Of a stretch of 64,000 bases of DNA, positions 12,001 through 24,343 are shown in pieces. The notes under the pieces are model-generated. The model did not search any database. It saw only the letters and a program-made list of their open reading frames with translations, and was not told the DNA's origin. This stretch comes from Numida meleagris. Lineage: Eukaryota > Chordata > Aves > Galliformes > Numididae. Each line of letters opens with the position of its first letter. Position 1 is the first letter of the stretch. Made by a program: the position numbers and the translations under genes. Where the stretch lies: the NCBI RefSeq assembly GCF_002078875.1, contig NC_034412.1:78068432-78132431 (forward strand), read 5' to 3'.

Positions 12001-15000
12001 CAGACCTTATCAAAATACTTCATTGTCAAAACAAACTGGCTCGAGACATAACCACAGAAAATACCTGTTCCAAAACATTACCCATATATTTTCCTAGGTT
12101 TACAGAATCCAGAGTTCATTCTGGGCATAATTATAGTTTAGGATTTATCAGAAACAAGGATAATAATTCTTATGTATATAGATTATATAATTTGTGCAAT
12201 GCTTTCTGATATTTTGGGTTCATACATTTAGAGTAATATTTAAGAAACAGTAGACGTAAGAAATAAAGAAAAAATAAAAATGATGATTAGCATGTAATTA
12301 CTACATTGAAAACCCTTACTGACTCAACCTCTCAAGTGGGCTACTTACATTAATGTTTTTAGAAAAGTTTAAAAAAATAACACTGCAAAAGGGAACAGGA
12401 CTGCAAAAATTACATGGAACTAGTCAATTAATGTCTGGATTACAACAAGGACATTTAATTATTTGAGAACATTAACCTGTATTTTTACTATCACTGTAAA
12501 ACCTTAAAGTGAAATACATTCTGTAAACTAATGCATTCTTACTTATTATCAATTTCATCCAGAGAACAAACATGTTACCTTTCAAGTAAAAGTGAAACAT
12601 GGCTCTTACAAATTAAGTGCATTTATTAATCATTTATTATTTCTTTAACATTTTCAAGTCATTATCTCACATACCATGTACTGCTTATCTACACTGGAAC
12701 ATCAGGGCTTATAGTCTAAATCTCAAATTGTCACTGTGAACATAGATTATCAAACTGTAAGAACCTAGATAATGCACTTTTCTTTCTTGCCTTTTAGTTC
12801 TCCATGTGTCAGCTGGAGTGTACTTTATCTACTGACTTCTTTGTGGGAGTCAAGTAACTGAATCACTGAAATTCTGAGCTCTTCTTCAAACTCAGCACCT
12901 TATTTCCTGTGTGATTTCAGACAGATCCCTTAATCTTTCTTGACTCCATTTCCCCTTTTAAAAGCATCAGCTGTAAACCATTCCCTTATTTTCTTTCTTT
13001 CACAGAGAAGACTGCTGTTCAAGCACCTTTAAATATCTGATACTGAAAGAGACACTTATATAGAATGCTACACTGCAGACTGAAGAGATGTTCATGCAGA
13101 AATACCCGAGCTAGCATTGACAGAGATATCAGGTGTAGAAAACAGTCTAATCATGACTGCATGGAAATAGATCTCCAGGGAAGAGCATGTGAGTGAAATC
13201 TGCGATGCTACAATTTCAACACTGTAGATACTGCAGCTAAGTGGAACAAACTGATTACACCACTACATACGTAAATAAACAGTAAGAATACAGAAATCTG
13301 AAAAGTGACGTACAATCAAATATTTCTAAGAAGGCTGCAAGAAACATGAGAAAGACTTGGCAGAACTATGTAAATGGACAGAATTTAAACAGAAGAATGA
13401 AATGTTCTGCCCAGACAGAATATGTGAGATTAATAATATAAATTAATATTAAAAGGCTGTATTGTTCATTCCACAAATGGTGAATGTTCATCTCCAGCTA
13501 CCCCTATATTAGAATAATAAGAAGCAGCAAATAGAAAGAAAAAATTTACATGCACATGATAGTAAAAAACTGAAAAACCTAGGAATATATAATTCAGATA
13601 AAAGATACATGATATGGAAACATAATAATACACAGTATTTAAAGACTAAAATGGAATATTTCCATCCTCTTTCTTATAGTGATAAAAAGGATCAGTTCCT
13701 AAAACTACTAAATATGAGAAAGAAGTATTAAAAGCAAATAACAACAATTTTGATAGCTACCAGAGAAACTCACTGTTGAAAAATATTATTCAGGCCATGA
13801 AGAGGGGTTATGGCTTGTAATAAATTAGATTCTTTTTTATTATTATCTTTCAGAAAGTCACATTTTAAAGCACATGCTAACTATTAACTGTTAGAATCGT
13901 GGATAAGTATCTGCCATAGATCCGCCATAGGGTTTTTGATAGTTTGTTGGAGTGTTTTTCTTCCTTTGAGATATGGAACATTAGGCATTGTCATAAAAAG
14001 AATGCTATGACTAAAAGACAAGGAAATTCATTTACCATGGTAATGTATTTTCTCTTGAAATACAAATATGAATGTAATAAGAATGTTCTTGAGAAAATTA
14101 TTGTTCAATTCACATTAAGATAATGCCATTCTAAAAGCATATTAAGAGGAAAAAGGCTAAACATATGAGCAGAATTTCCTTGTAAGGAAAGCTCCAAGGG
14201 CAGCAGATAACTTAACTCAGAAGTTACTTCTAGTTCTGCAGATTTTACTAATTAACAAGATCTTTGCATTCTGAATTTTCACAGTCAATCTGCTACCATT
14301 TTTTTTCTTCTATTTTTTTTTTCCTTTTCCTCCTGCATCTGACACCAGAGCTAATCATCAGAACAAAACTTCAATCTACATCTGACAGTCACGTAGGCTG
14401 GGAGGCAATTACAGCATATTCTCAAAAAAAATTAACCCCTCTGCCGGTTGTTTCATTACAGCATTTTATCCTGCCTGAGAAAGTAAAAAAAAAGCATCTT
14501 AATAGCAAACAGAAAATTGAATTGCATATTTACTTTTTGTTGTGAACCCAACCCTCTTGTATTTGTCTGAACTATAAAAATTGTTTTCTTTAGTCATCTT
14601 GTACAAAAAATGTATCAAACATATCAGGAGATTTATCATACTGTGCTGAAAATTACCTTTTCAAATTTTAAAATGAAAGGAAACACAAAACAATTAGTTG
14701 TTAATTAATGGCATTTTTTTTTCATACTAACTGAAATTAAGTACTAACAATTAAGAACTAAGATAGCTTTCAAAGTGCTTTTTCCATGGATAATCTGGAT
14801 GTAAATCCAGTATAAATTCTGATTAAAACTTAATCAAGCTACACACTGTATCTTACCTACATTTCAATTAAATGTGATGAATGGACACTTGATAGATTTC
14901 AGTTCAGTTCTGTTTCTGTCAGAATTATCCACTAATGTTGAAGATTATATTATCAGAATTTGACCAATACAATTGGGCTTCAAGTAGTTAAAATACAAGT

Positions 15001-16844
15001 GGACTTAAAAATCCTGTCACAGAAAACTCACTCAAATGTCAGATACTACATATAAGAAGTAACAAAAATACATTCTTTCTATCCTGTTCTGTCATTATTT
15101 ATAGATTAATCGTAACAAATTTCTGAAGGCAGACAACATGCCTTTGTGGAACTCTGGTTTTTAAAATGTGACAGAAAAAATCCAGAAGTCCATAGAGCAT
15201 AATTTTCACCACACTGTCAGCAACTCTTCAAAGGTCTCAATTCAAGGAGTGGGAATCCTTGATTACTATATGCAAGTCCTGCCATACAATTTTCTTCATG
15301 ATACTTTTGTTTTCAGTTGCTTATTCATTTAATATTATATATGTCTACATATTTCTATCTATACCATATTACCTTTAAAACTGAAACAAATTCATTTTAG
15401 CAAAAATAAATTATCATCTTTCAAAAAAATCAAAGTAATATTTAAAATATTTCAACTATTTCAATGCAATGTCAGTTTCAACAAAAACTAAAAAAACTTA
15501 AACCAGTTTGTTTTAGTTTTTCACATCACTCAAGCAATTCCATTTTCAATTACAGTTCAGTGTGTGGTTGTTTTCATTGGCTACAGAGTATATTAAAAAT
15601 AATTTTCAATTATGGCTATCCATCTTTTTTTTTTTTTTAGTTCAGTCATACTCCATGCTTTCTGAACTCAGAATTTAATGTCCACCAATGAACTACACTG
15701 CTTTATGTCCAGGGGAACGAGCAAACTATTTAATTACATTTTATTAACTGAAAAACCTAACTCAAAACAAACAATAAGATAATCACCCTACTTTAGATGT
15801 AATATCTATTAATCTTTATTCTGATATTTTTCTAGTAATAATAACTTTCTTCTCTACCACTCAACTATAAAAAGGAAATATAAAGATATATATTCATACA
15901 AACAACCAAGTAGAATAGGTAAACACACACTTATATTCATATATAACCTAATATGTCTTATGTTTTACTGGATAATACCATCTTGCTTTTTTTAATCAAT
16001 TAGTCATTTACTGGGGGAATTCACATTATAAGCAAATGTAGAGTGCTGTAGACATTCTTCAGCCATTTTTACTAGACTTGGCAATATCTTACCATGTAGA
16101 ACAAAATACTTTTATTGGGTGAACATGTCTATCTCAAGAAAGACAAAAAACAAAGAACAATTAACCAATGCTCTAGCCTCTGAAATACTAAAACGTGTAT
16201 AGCCAAACTCATTCATCCAATTTATACCAGTGAATACACCACCCCTATTCCATATACCCAACAATTCCAACTGGATTAGCAAACCCATTATTTAATTGGT
16301 TAGCAAAAATCTGTACATTTTGACATACAATAATTTATTTTACTGTGTATGGGCAAATTGAAACACAATGAAGTCAGTGCCTGACTTCACCGAACTTTAG
16401 ATTAAGGCCAATAAGTGAAACGCAGTAAATAAAGGAGTGTTTATTTCAGATTTGAAAGATTTTTTTAAAGTCTAGATTGTTTTAGGTAGAAAGAAAAACA
16501 GAAATTGATAATTAAATTGCGCTTATTTTGTAATTGATGAAAATTTAATAGAGTGTAAATAAGGTTTCAACATTTTCCCCTTCTACAAAAATAGATGCTG
16601 AATTTAAATTACATTTTCTATAAGTATTGAACAAAATAAAGTGTGAAGAAAAGTAAAGAAATATCCTTCTTAAGTAAATACTGAAGAATGGGCTTGACAC
16701 TCAGCTTTATTTTGAAACAAGCTATACAACATTTTAGAGGAAAGAATTCTCTTGAGTCGAGTTTTAAAATCCTACCATCTTTTGCTGATGCTGTACAAAT
16801 TACATTCTGGGAAATTTCCTAAGTAGTTTTTGAACAACAGCAAC

Positions 16845-16862
16845 AAAAAAAAAAAAAAAAAA
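16845..16862. repeat. A18 homopolymer
   Basis: Eighteen consecutive A residues with no retroposed sequence in front of them, so probably an isolated homopolymer. Confidence 0.8.
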
Positions 16863-17106
16863 GGAAAAGAGGATATACAGTTTTTTATCTAAAAAGGAAA
16901 ATATGGAATTTAATTCAATTACCGTCTCCCCAGATTTCTACTGGTACTTTTTTTAACGTTTTAACTGCTTCTGCAGTATAGTTTTTAAATCACGTAAAGA
17001 GAAGAAAATTCTGGGTTTATTAGTAGTGTTATGACCCATTATTTTGTATATCTGTATTTTAACAATCTTTAAAATAAAATAATTACAATTTTAACTATTT
17101 AATAGA

Positions 17107-17152
17107 TTTATTTATTTACTGGACTGACCTTTCGTAAGTCTACTTAGTATCA
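17107..17152 (-). promoter_or_regulatory. Candidate intronic stop and polyadenylation signals behind the exon
   Basis: If the donor at 17196 is not used, the reading frame continues 15 residues (GRGKHNIHTHNLTSK) to a TGA at 17150-17152. Two overlapping AATAAA hexamers follow on the minus strand (17116-17111 and 17112-17107), the first about 33 nt past the stop. This layout could support a short alternative terminal exon. AATAAA is common by chance in AT-rich DNA and no clear GT-rich downstream element is seen, so use of the site is unproven. Confidence 0.3.
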
Positions 17153-17196
17153 CTTGCTAGTGAGATTATGTGTGTGAATGTTGTGTTTGCCCCTAC

Positions 17197-17413
17197 CATT
17201 TTCCATATGCTCTGCCTCACCAACACTGCCATCCGGCGTAGTCCTTTCGTAGTTGTCCTCTGGGAGTGGAAGGGCACCCAGTCTTGGCCCTGATGAACTC
17301 TTACTGCTTGGTGTTTCTGACTCCTCCAGACCGCTGTCATAGCAACTCTGCAATGACCCTTGATGTGGGTCCTGAGGCTGACTCACAACAGAAAACGTCA
17401 CTCTACGAAATGG
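17197..17413 (-). CDS. PCDH7: Internal coding exon of a delta-1 protocadherin cytoplasmic tail (PCDH7 likely)
   Basis: The exon encodes 72 complete codons plus one base. The peptide starts PFRRVTFSVV and ends GEAEHMEN, with the last base opening a split codon. On the minus strand the acceptor is a pyrimidine-rich tract ending TTGCAG just before 17413, with a plausible TGAC branch site about 30 nt further up. The donor is GTAGGG from 17196. The exon therefore starts in phase 0 and ends in phase 1. RRVTF (17393-17407) is the CM3 motif of delta-1 protocadherins, an RVxF-type docking site for protein phosphatase 1; long PCDH7 isoforms are known to bind PP1-alpha this way. The middle is acidic and Ser-rich (DSGLEESE, then SSKSSSG). 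Protocadherins are single-pass adhesion proteins, and this part lies in the cytosol. The large ectodomain exon is absent from the window. The peptide resembles PCDH1/PCDH7 tails more than PCDH11 tails, so I favour PCDH7. PCDH9 is possible, and the choice rests on memory. Confidence 0.85.
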
Positions 17414-17452
17414 CTGCAAGAGAAAAGATTCTGAATGTCACTGAAAAGTTCA
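17414..17452 (-). promoter_or_regulatory. Splice acceptor region of the protocadherin exon
   Basis: Read on the minus strand, this stretch has a candidate branch site (CAGTGACA), then a T/C-rich run (CTTTTCTCTTG) and CAG directly before the exon's first codon. The geometry is normal for a vertebrate 3' splice site. Confidence 0.75.
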
Positions 17453-17942
17453 GTCTATGAACAACTGATTCTCAAAACATGACTTAAGCAAGCTAATATT
17501 TAAACATTTACTCATTAAACAATTTTGTCTAAATTAAATCAAACAGTAAGTACAGTCCTTAAAAGGCCATTGGACAGAATGTCTGGGGACTTTCAGCGTT
17601 GTAGACAATCCAGAACTATCATGCAGTTTTGAATGGCCTCCCTTCAAGCAGTTGCATGAGCTAAGCAAACTATTTTATTATTGTTTATAAATTACATTCA
17701 GCTTCTCTTCTACTCAGTAGTAACAATTGTAGAATGGAGCTTATATCAGCCTGCATAAAGGTACTTGGCAGTGTGTGAATGCATATGTATCAGGGGGCGT
17801 GGGGGGTGTGTATAAATGCTCACATATAAACTACATTATTTTTAGCAACACAGCAGCACACCCATGAACATTTGTCAAATTCACTCCCTTAGGTTTGAGC
17901 TGCTAGTTGAAATCAGAAAGTAAAAACAAAAACAAAAAAAAA

Positions 17943-17958
17943 GGGGGGGTGGGGAGGG
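17943..17958 (+). other. Putative G-quadruplex motif
   Basis: G7-T-G4-A-G3 provides four runs of three G with loops of 1 to 2 bases. It lies in the intron about 530 bp upstream of the protocadherin exon. On the gene's sense strand it is C-rich, so a quadruplex would form in template DNA and not in the transcript. Confidence 0.5.
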
Positions 17959-18417
17959 AGAAGAGAGGAGTTCAGTTTCATAGCTTTCAGTGCCTGGAGA
18001 CAGGGTGTGTTGCCAGCTGACTTAATAAAGACTTTAAAGTACTGCAAACACAGCTGACACTGCCTGTTTCCATTGGGAAACACAGATCATTATAGATTTG
18101 TATCATTTAAAACGACAGATACAACTGTTGCTCAAGAAGTCTAAAATGCTGAAGTCAAATATCAGTGAATATTCCAGAAAGTGGGAGAATAGATCCTTCG
18201 TTTTTCTGAGGACAGTGAAAGCAGGTAGGATCGTCATTAAGAAACCAGTGGATTTTCCTACAATTTCAACTGCACTTGCATTTCAGCAGTAAGAATGTAT
18301 ATGAAATAATTTAATGATACATTTAAAATAATTTACTGTTATCAAGACTAGAAAATCACAGAAAAGCATCCGATATTCTAATACAGAACCCCATTTTACT
18401 GTGTAGGTTTGTATGCC

Positions 18418-18462
18418 CAAATACACATACACATATTTATACGTATACATATACATATATAA
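18418..18462. repeat. TACATA/TATACA simple repeat
   Basis: An imperfect run of alternating TACACA, TACGTA and TACATA units. Confidence 0.75.
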
Positions 18463-21035
18463 TATGTTCATGCCGGTATGTATACATTATAAAAAGCATG
18501 TTCTAAAATAAACACTGACAGATCTGTTTTACAGAACATTATGTAGATTTTCCTATGTATAGGAAGTGAGGTCTGAGAGAGCTTCCCATCATATTCAGAC
18601 GTGTTTCCAGACCTCTGTTACAATGACATGGGCATGAGTCATCCCTGCTGGAACCTCTGGTCACTATAGGGTGGAAATGTGTATGCAGGCCAGAAGGGAG
18701 GAAACAGCAACTACAAACACTTATGCAAGTCCTACAGAATAGAAGACCATGTTAGATTTACAAGTAGAGGGCTGGAGTTTCACTTGGAATTAACATCTTC
18801 TACAATTTTTTTGAAGATATAATGTAATATTTAATGCTGAAGACAAATAGGACTAAAAATATAAGATTAAGCCTTCCTGACACAAGTAGATCAGAAGTTT
18901 ATAAATGTGCGTGCTGTTACAAATATGAGAAAACCCTAAGCTAAGATTCATTATATTCTTCTGGTGAGTCTTTGACCTTTTAAAGTTTCCTATTCTTCAA
19001 ATGCAAAGTGCTTTCACAGCGATTTAATGCTTCATGCTATATCAAACACAAAGAGAACAGAGAAACAAAACAAAAGAATGGAGAGATCAAATAATGCACA
19101 TTAAAAGAGCACATTAAAAATAGTTTAGACTTGCTGCTCCTTTCACTGAACTATGAGGAAATAGTATTAATCATAGAGGACAACTACAACTGCTATGTTA
19201 AGACCCTAGATGTACAACATATAATTTGAATATTTTTCCCTATAGATTCTCAGTAAGATCTTTCCCTTCCACAAGTATTCAGAAGGGTGCCATTTGTTGA
19301 GCTAAACCCTTTAACACTGGTTTTAAATCATGGAGGAAAGATAAAGCCATTTTGTAGTAGTCTGTCCCACAAAATGTCTGTCATTTGTAATGCGCTTTCA
19401 TATTTTAATGGGTCGTGTATTGTATAATTGATCATTTACACACACTAAATTACCTTGGAGGAATAACTAAATGAATTTAAAGTGTCATTATGGTTTTAGA
19501 GGTGAACAACTGTTTTTCATTTATCATTTCTGTTGTTGTTTTAATTATGGAAGCAGTTATTTCTTTTCTTGTACTTCCCACAAGTGGACTTCTAAGTACA
19601 TGAAAAGATGCTGGACAAAGATAGCATTTCATATCTGGTGAGCAGCTCTGTTGTTTCTTTCCAGTATGACTATTTTCTTATCAGCCCAGTAATTTTGACA
19701 ATGTTGTAGTTCTGTGACTGTATACAGAGCTAGAGTCCCTCCTGCTTGTTTCCAAGTCTGCATGCAATTATGCACATATGGCATGCTTCAGGCAGCCCTC
19801 CTTTCACCGTGTTTTATTATTATGGAAGTGTCTCTTGCAACCACTGCCCTGCACCCCTTGCTGTCCATCCCTGCCCATCATTTCCTTACTTGACTTTTAC
19901 TTTCCCTCCACAGCCATTCCTAGTTTAAGGATCTAAAAGTGAAATTCCTTTCCAACAAGACGAGTTGTTGACCCACAGGATCTGTTTGCTCCTTCCCAAT
20001 CTTTTCACTGTCAGGATTGAGGAGATACCACTTAATCCCACATGCTCTTCCCCTTCTCCTATCAGGGACATGTAGCCAGCATTGATACAGTCAACATGTC
20101 CTCAGGAACTGCCACTGGTGCTTAGATGGATGAGAAGCAGATAATAATCTGACGGGTGAATAAGCCTCAGGACATCCTGCATCTGAGCACCTGGCAAACT
20201 GCAAACCTCCCTAAATATCAGGTCAGGTCAGCACATGCGAACTTTATACCCCTCACAAGAGGGTCTCTCACTCTAATTCTTCACCAAGCAAAATTTTCAC
20301 TCCCCTCACCCCAAAGCAAATGAAGAGTTATCTGCCTTGTGTTGCAAATCTACAGTCTTCCCCTTGGCAGTTTCTCTACTGAGCACACTGCCTCTTCTAC
20401 CTTCTACGAAGTCAGGGATTCAGGCTTTATGGGTGAAATCTATGTATGGGTATACATACTATATTTGTACTAATATAGTAGTATTTATTAGTAATAAACA
20501 CATATGCTCGGTGGAAGAAATTTGCTTTCAGTTAAAATAGCTGGGTACGTAAGGAATATCCATATGCTCATTCTTGACAGAAAACTGAATTTTGCTTTTA
20601 AACAAGTTCTAGTTTAAAACACACATCTTGTCTTTGAAAAGGAATGGTAAAATATATTGTGGAATCATAAATACAAGCAAAAGTAATTTGTATGTTCTCT
20701 CCCATATTGTATACTAAAACATTCTAGTACATATTTAATATGCTTACTAGCAAGTACATACGTAACATACACACTTCAGAAAATTATGAAACAAATTTAA
20801 CATGATATAAACAAGTGTAAGATCAACTGTTTCTAAAGAGTTTAGTAAAGTTCCGTTTTAAGATGAATCCTATTACTGAAAATTTGATAGCTAATATATA
20901 TTAAAATGAATCCTAATTTTCCACATGACTAGAGTTCAAGATACGACATTATCACTTGATAAATAACCCTAACGACTGTTATTTTGTTGAGTACTTGGGC
21001 TGCAAACTGTCTTATTGACCAAAACTTCATGTAAT

Positions 21036-21466
21036 CATAGAATCATAGACTGGCCTGGGTTGAAAAGGACCTCAAAGATCATCGAGTCTCAACCCCCCTG
21101 CTAAGTGCAGGGTTGCCAATCACTAGACCAGGCTGCCCAGAGCAACATCCATCCTGGCCTTGAATGCCTCCAGGGACGGGAGCATCTACAACCTCCCTGG
21201 GCAACCTGTTCCAGTGCGTCACCACCCTCTGTGTGAAAAACTTCCTTCTAATATCTAACCTAAATCTCCCCTGTCTCAGCTTAAAACTGTTCCCCCTCGT
21301 CCTATCGCTATCTACCCTCACAATCAATCCCCCTCCTGTTTATACGCTCCCTTCAAGTACTGGAAGGCCACAATGAGGTCTCCCCGGAGCCTTCTCTTCT
21401 CCAAACTAAACAAGCCCAGTTCCCTCAACCTTTCCTCATAGGAGAGGTGCTCCAGCCCTCTGATCA
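21036..21466 (-). mobile_element. CR1 LINE, 5'-truncated, with flanking target-site duplication
   Basis: On the minus strand the element runs from a truncated start near GATCAGAGGGCTGGAGCACC to a 3' end of CTATGATTCTATG at 21036. It keeps the ORF2 C-terminal text [21 protein letters not shown] and [12 protein letters not shown], with the frame broken further on. It is flanked by TCATGTAAT at 21027-21035 and 21467-21475. This is one of the better preserved CR1 copies here. Confidence 0.92.
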
Positions 21467-21475
21467 TCATGTAAT

Positions 21476-22532
21476 GAGACTCTGAATGCTGTAGCTATAC
21501 ATCAATACTACTGAATTCTAAACCAATGATAGAAACTTTGTGAACTTCTCACAATTTGGATTTACTTAAACCTTATTCCATAGGTTCCTTCTGAATATCA
21601 TAGTATATCTCAGAAAAGAAATTAACTGCTAGAGATACTGTGAAAACATTAGAAAACTTTCAAATTAAAGAGGCAACTCTCATAATTTCTCACAGATTAC
21701 TTTATTTGTCCGTTACCAAACTTCTCTGAGAAAATATTAAAGGATCTATTTGGAAGGCCCTACAGATCTATGTATATATAGCCATATGGTAAACTGATAA
21801 CTCTCAGACTGTCAGTGAACCAGAGAACACAGTTTAGCAATCACTGTTTAAAAGATGCTAAGGACTTTTTGGTACAGATTACCAGCGAGCTAAACTCAAT
21901 GGAATCTACCCTTAAAATACGAAGGCCCTGCCCCTTATTCAGGTTACTCCTAGGAAAAACACAACTTCAGCTTTAACTGTAGATCACTGGAGAGTATGAC
22001 ACTTAGAGACCCTGGAGACATTCAAGAATTCAAAGGTGGGATGCAAAGCCTATCATTCACATTTACCATGCATCTGGATGGTGTCTTCCACCTCCTTTTC
22101 CAAATATAATCACCTGCATGGGGTCACCTTGTAGCCAAGACACACTGAAGCATAAACATTCCGCATCATCTGCAGTTATTACATGAAACAGAGATGCAAC
22201 TTAAAAAGAGAATTAAAAGAAATCATCACAGAGTTAAACATTTATGTTCTCTTTTCCACTTGATGAATGATGTGCATATTGTTATTCTACTTCTACTGCC
22301 AGTACAAATATTATAATTCTAACCTCTATAACATTTAGATCTCAGTCTATAAAACTTTTGAGAAAACTGTATCCTAATGAAATGAACTAAAGAGATGGAA
22401 GGTGGATATCAGGACTAATATTCCAACAAATTAATGGTAAAATGCTGGTTTTCTCAGACATTTATCATAAGTACAAAATATAAACCACACTTTAACCAGG
22501 AGTAACAGACTACATTCTTAATTTTGTGCTTC
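21476..22532. other. Intronic DNA, nothing recognised
   Basis: AT-rich unique-looking sequence between a CR1 copy and a solo LTR. No exon, repeat or RNA gene was recognised. Confidence 0.45.
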
Positions 22533-22537
22533 CATTG

Positions 22538-23060
22538 TGTCATGGTTTTGTGATTTTTGGTTATTGGTATTCCACATCATAACATCATGTAGTGGATATA
22601 CCTGGTTCTCAGAAGAGAAGGACTACTACAGTCCCCACGGTACTTTGCTCCTTTGTTACCATTTTCCAGCCGGAGGGAAAAGATAAAAGCTCGCAGTATA
22701 AAAACTTGCAGATCACGAGACCTCGTCCCTTTTTCCACCCGTCTCTCGTCTTGGCAGCACCTCGCTCTCCAGCCGTCTTATTGTCGGTAGTAGAGTAAGG
22801 CCTACCTTGATTTTGGGACATTCTCTCTCTCTGTATTGGATTTATCAGCTTAAATTGTAATTATATTGTATTATAGTGTGTTGTTTTGCATTCCGATATC
22901 TTATTTAGTAAATTAGTTTGCTTCTCTTCAGATTGTTGCCGCTGTTCTTTGCTCTCAGGGCCATCTCCTTACCCTTTTCCCCTTTTCCCGGGGCGTGGAC
23001 CCGTGGATCCCCCGTCCCCTTTGTCACGGAACCGGGCCGAACGCCCGTAAACTGTTGACA
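22538..23060 (+). mobile_element. Solo LTR, family A copy 1 (avian endogenous retrovirus)
   Basis: A 523-bp element starts TGTCATGG and ends CTGTTGACA, with a perfect 5-bp duplication CATTG (22533-22537 and 23061-23065). A TATAAAAA box lies at 22697-22704. The 3' part has T/C-rich text and a GC-rich block before the end. The starting motif TGTCATGGTTT is shared with many bird ERV LTRs. A 5-bp duplication suits an ERVL or related class. It is about 90% identical by eye to the LTR at 28392-28953. No internal retroviral sequence follows. Confidence 0.85.
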
Positions 23061-23065
23061 CATTG

Positions 23066-24343
23066 ATAAAATTATGTCAGTAACATTCCACAGGAAAACT
23101 CCTGTGAAATTTCCATGTGCTGACAAAATAAGGCACATACCCATGCGAGGAGAGGAGAGGGTTATGTGGGTTATGTTTAGCTTTATCTATTTTCAGTGCA
23201 CAACATTAACACAGCTCCATCTGCCAGCACTGTGAATCAATGTAGTAGAGTTGCCTTTACCCAAATAAGCCTGTCTTTCCCAGCAAAACAGCAATCCTTA
23301 GTCTTCACTAGTTCCACAGCAATCTTTACTAAGGATAGTCCTTACTAGATTCACAGCAAACACCATTTAGTAGGAATGCAAGAGATCTGCCAATTTTATC
23401 CCTCTGAAAGTTTAGAATAATTCCTAATTACATCTTATCATGGAGATGGTCAGATCACAGAGGAAAGATGCACGCTTGCATTACACCCCAAAGGTGAATC
23501 ACTATTTCTTCCTTGTTTCAGCTGTACTTCATGACCAGATATTTTCTTCTCCCCTTGCCAGCAGTACAAAAATCACTGCAATTATGCCATATTAACTTTT
23601 TTTCTCAGATACAGTGCTTATCATAGTCTGCACTGACGAACTCTATGTTAGTAAGTAAAGTGATATTACACTTTGAATTCATGAAGAACCCTAATTTCAC
23701 AGATAGGCATCAGGGTCAGGCAACGGATAGACTAGGTGAAAAGCAGTATATCCATATAGCCGAATGAGGCTTAGTTGTGACACTTTAATCCTGGTCCATT
23801 CTGATTATAATGACGGGATGGAAGTGTTCTTTTTAGGGTTAACTGAGAGCAAGTGTTTCCACCATCAACCCTTTCTCAGCCAGCTGCCTCTCAATTGACT
23901 CTGGATACAAAGTAGACGCACCAAAGCATAACAAGGAGTAACAAGTGTAACAAGTGTTGGCAATTTTCTGTCTTCATTGCTCAGCACTGAGATAAAAAAT
24001 GGCCTCCCTGCTTATTCTACATCCTCATCTCAACAGCTTCAGATTTCAAAAACTTTTTAAAAAAAATATGATCCGCGAAGCAACTTAATAAGTTGAGAAG
24101 CATAAAAAAATAGCCCAAGCTGAATACCCAGCTAAATCATGCTATATTATTTTGCATAGTTCTACTAGTTCATTCAGCATTAGTTTGGGCATTAACTGCT
24201 GATCTTGCAGAGGTTTGGTTGAAGTTTTTGGGTTTTTTTGTTTGTTTGTTTTTAACTCAAATCAGGGGACCTCCCACTTTAAAGGACATGTGATATCTTA
24301 GGCTTTGATTTAAATTGGCCAAGGAGCTGTCTCATTCAGATTT
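23066..24343. other. Intronic DNA, nothing recognised
   Basis: Unique-looking AT-rich sequence between a solo LTR and a CR1 fragment. No exon or repeat was recognised. Confidence 0.45.

Larger units (their letters stand above)
6162..17106. other. AT-rich intronic DNA without recognised genes
   Basis: No exon or known transposon was recognised in about 11 kb. It contains only simple sequence: a (CAAA)n run at about 9023-9055, an A-rich (GAAA)n stretch at 8369-8390, and A18 at 16845-16862. Scattered ORFs of 60-130 codons have AT-driven composition and no recognisable domain. Confidence 0.5.
1..17196 (-). other. Intron downstream of the protocadherin exon (partial)
   Basis: From the donor at 17196 to the left edge I recognise no further minus-strand exon. 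The expected continuation of the tail is not visible in any frame I examined. The interval holds one CR1 fragment at the left edge, one solo LTR and AT-rich unique DNA. The intron's end lies outside the window. Intron status is inferred from the splice signals of the exon. Confidence 0.65.
17414..21026. other. Intronic DNA next to the exon, no transposon recognised
   Basis: The stretch holds the acceptor region, G-rich tracts at 17793-17810 and 17943-17958, and a (TACATA)-like repeat near 18418-18462. A somewhat more GC-rich segment at 19740-20330 has no recognised content. No exon was seen. Confidence 0.45.

Noticed and set aside
16845..16862. Poly-A tail of a processed pseudogene
   Set aside because: No gene-like sequence or matching duplication precedes the A run.
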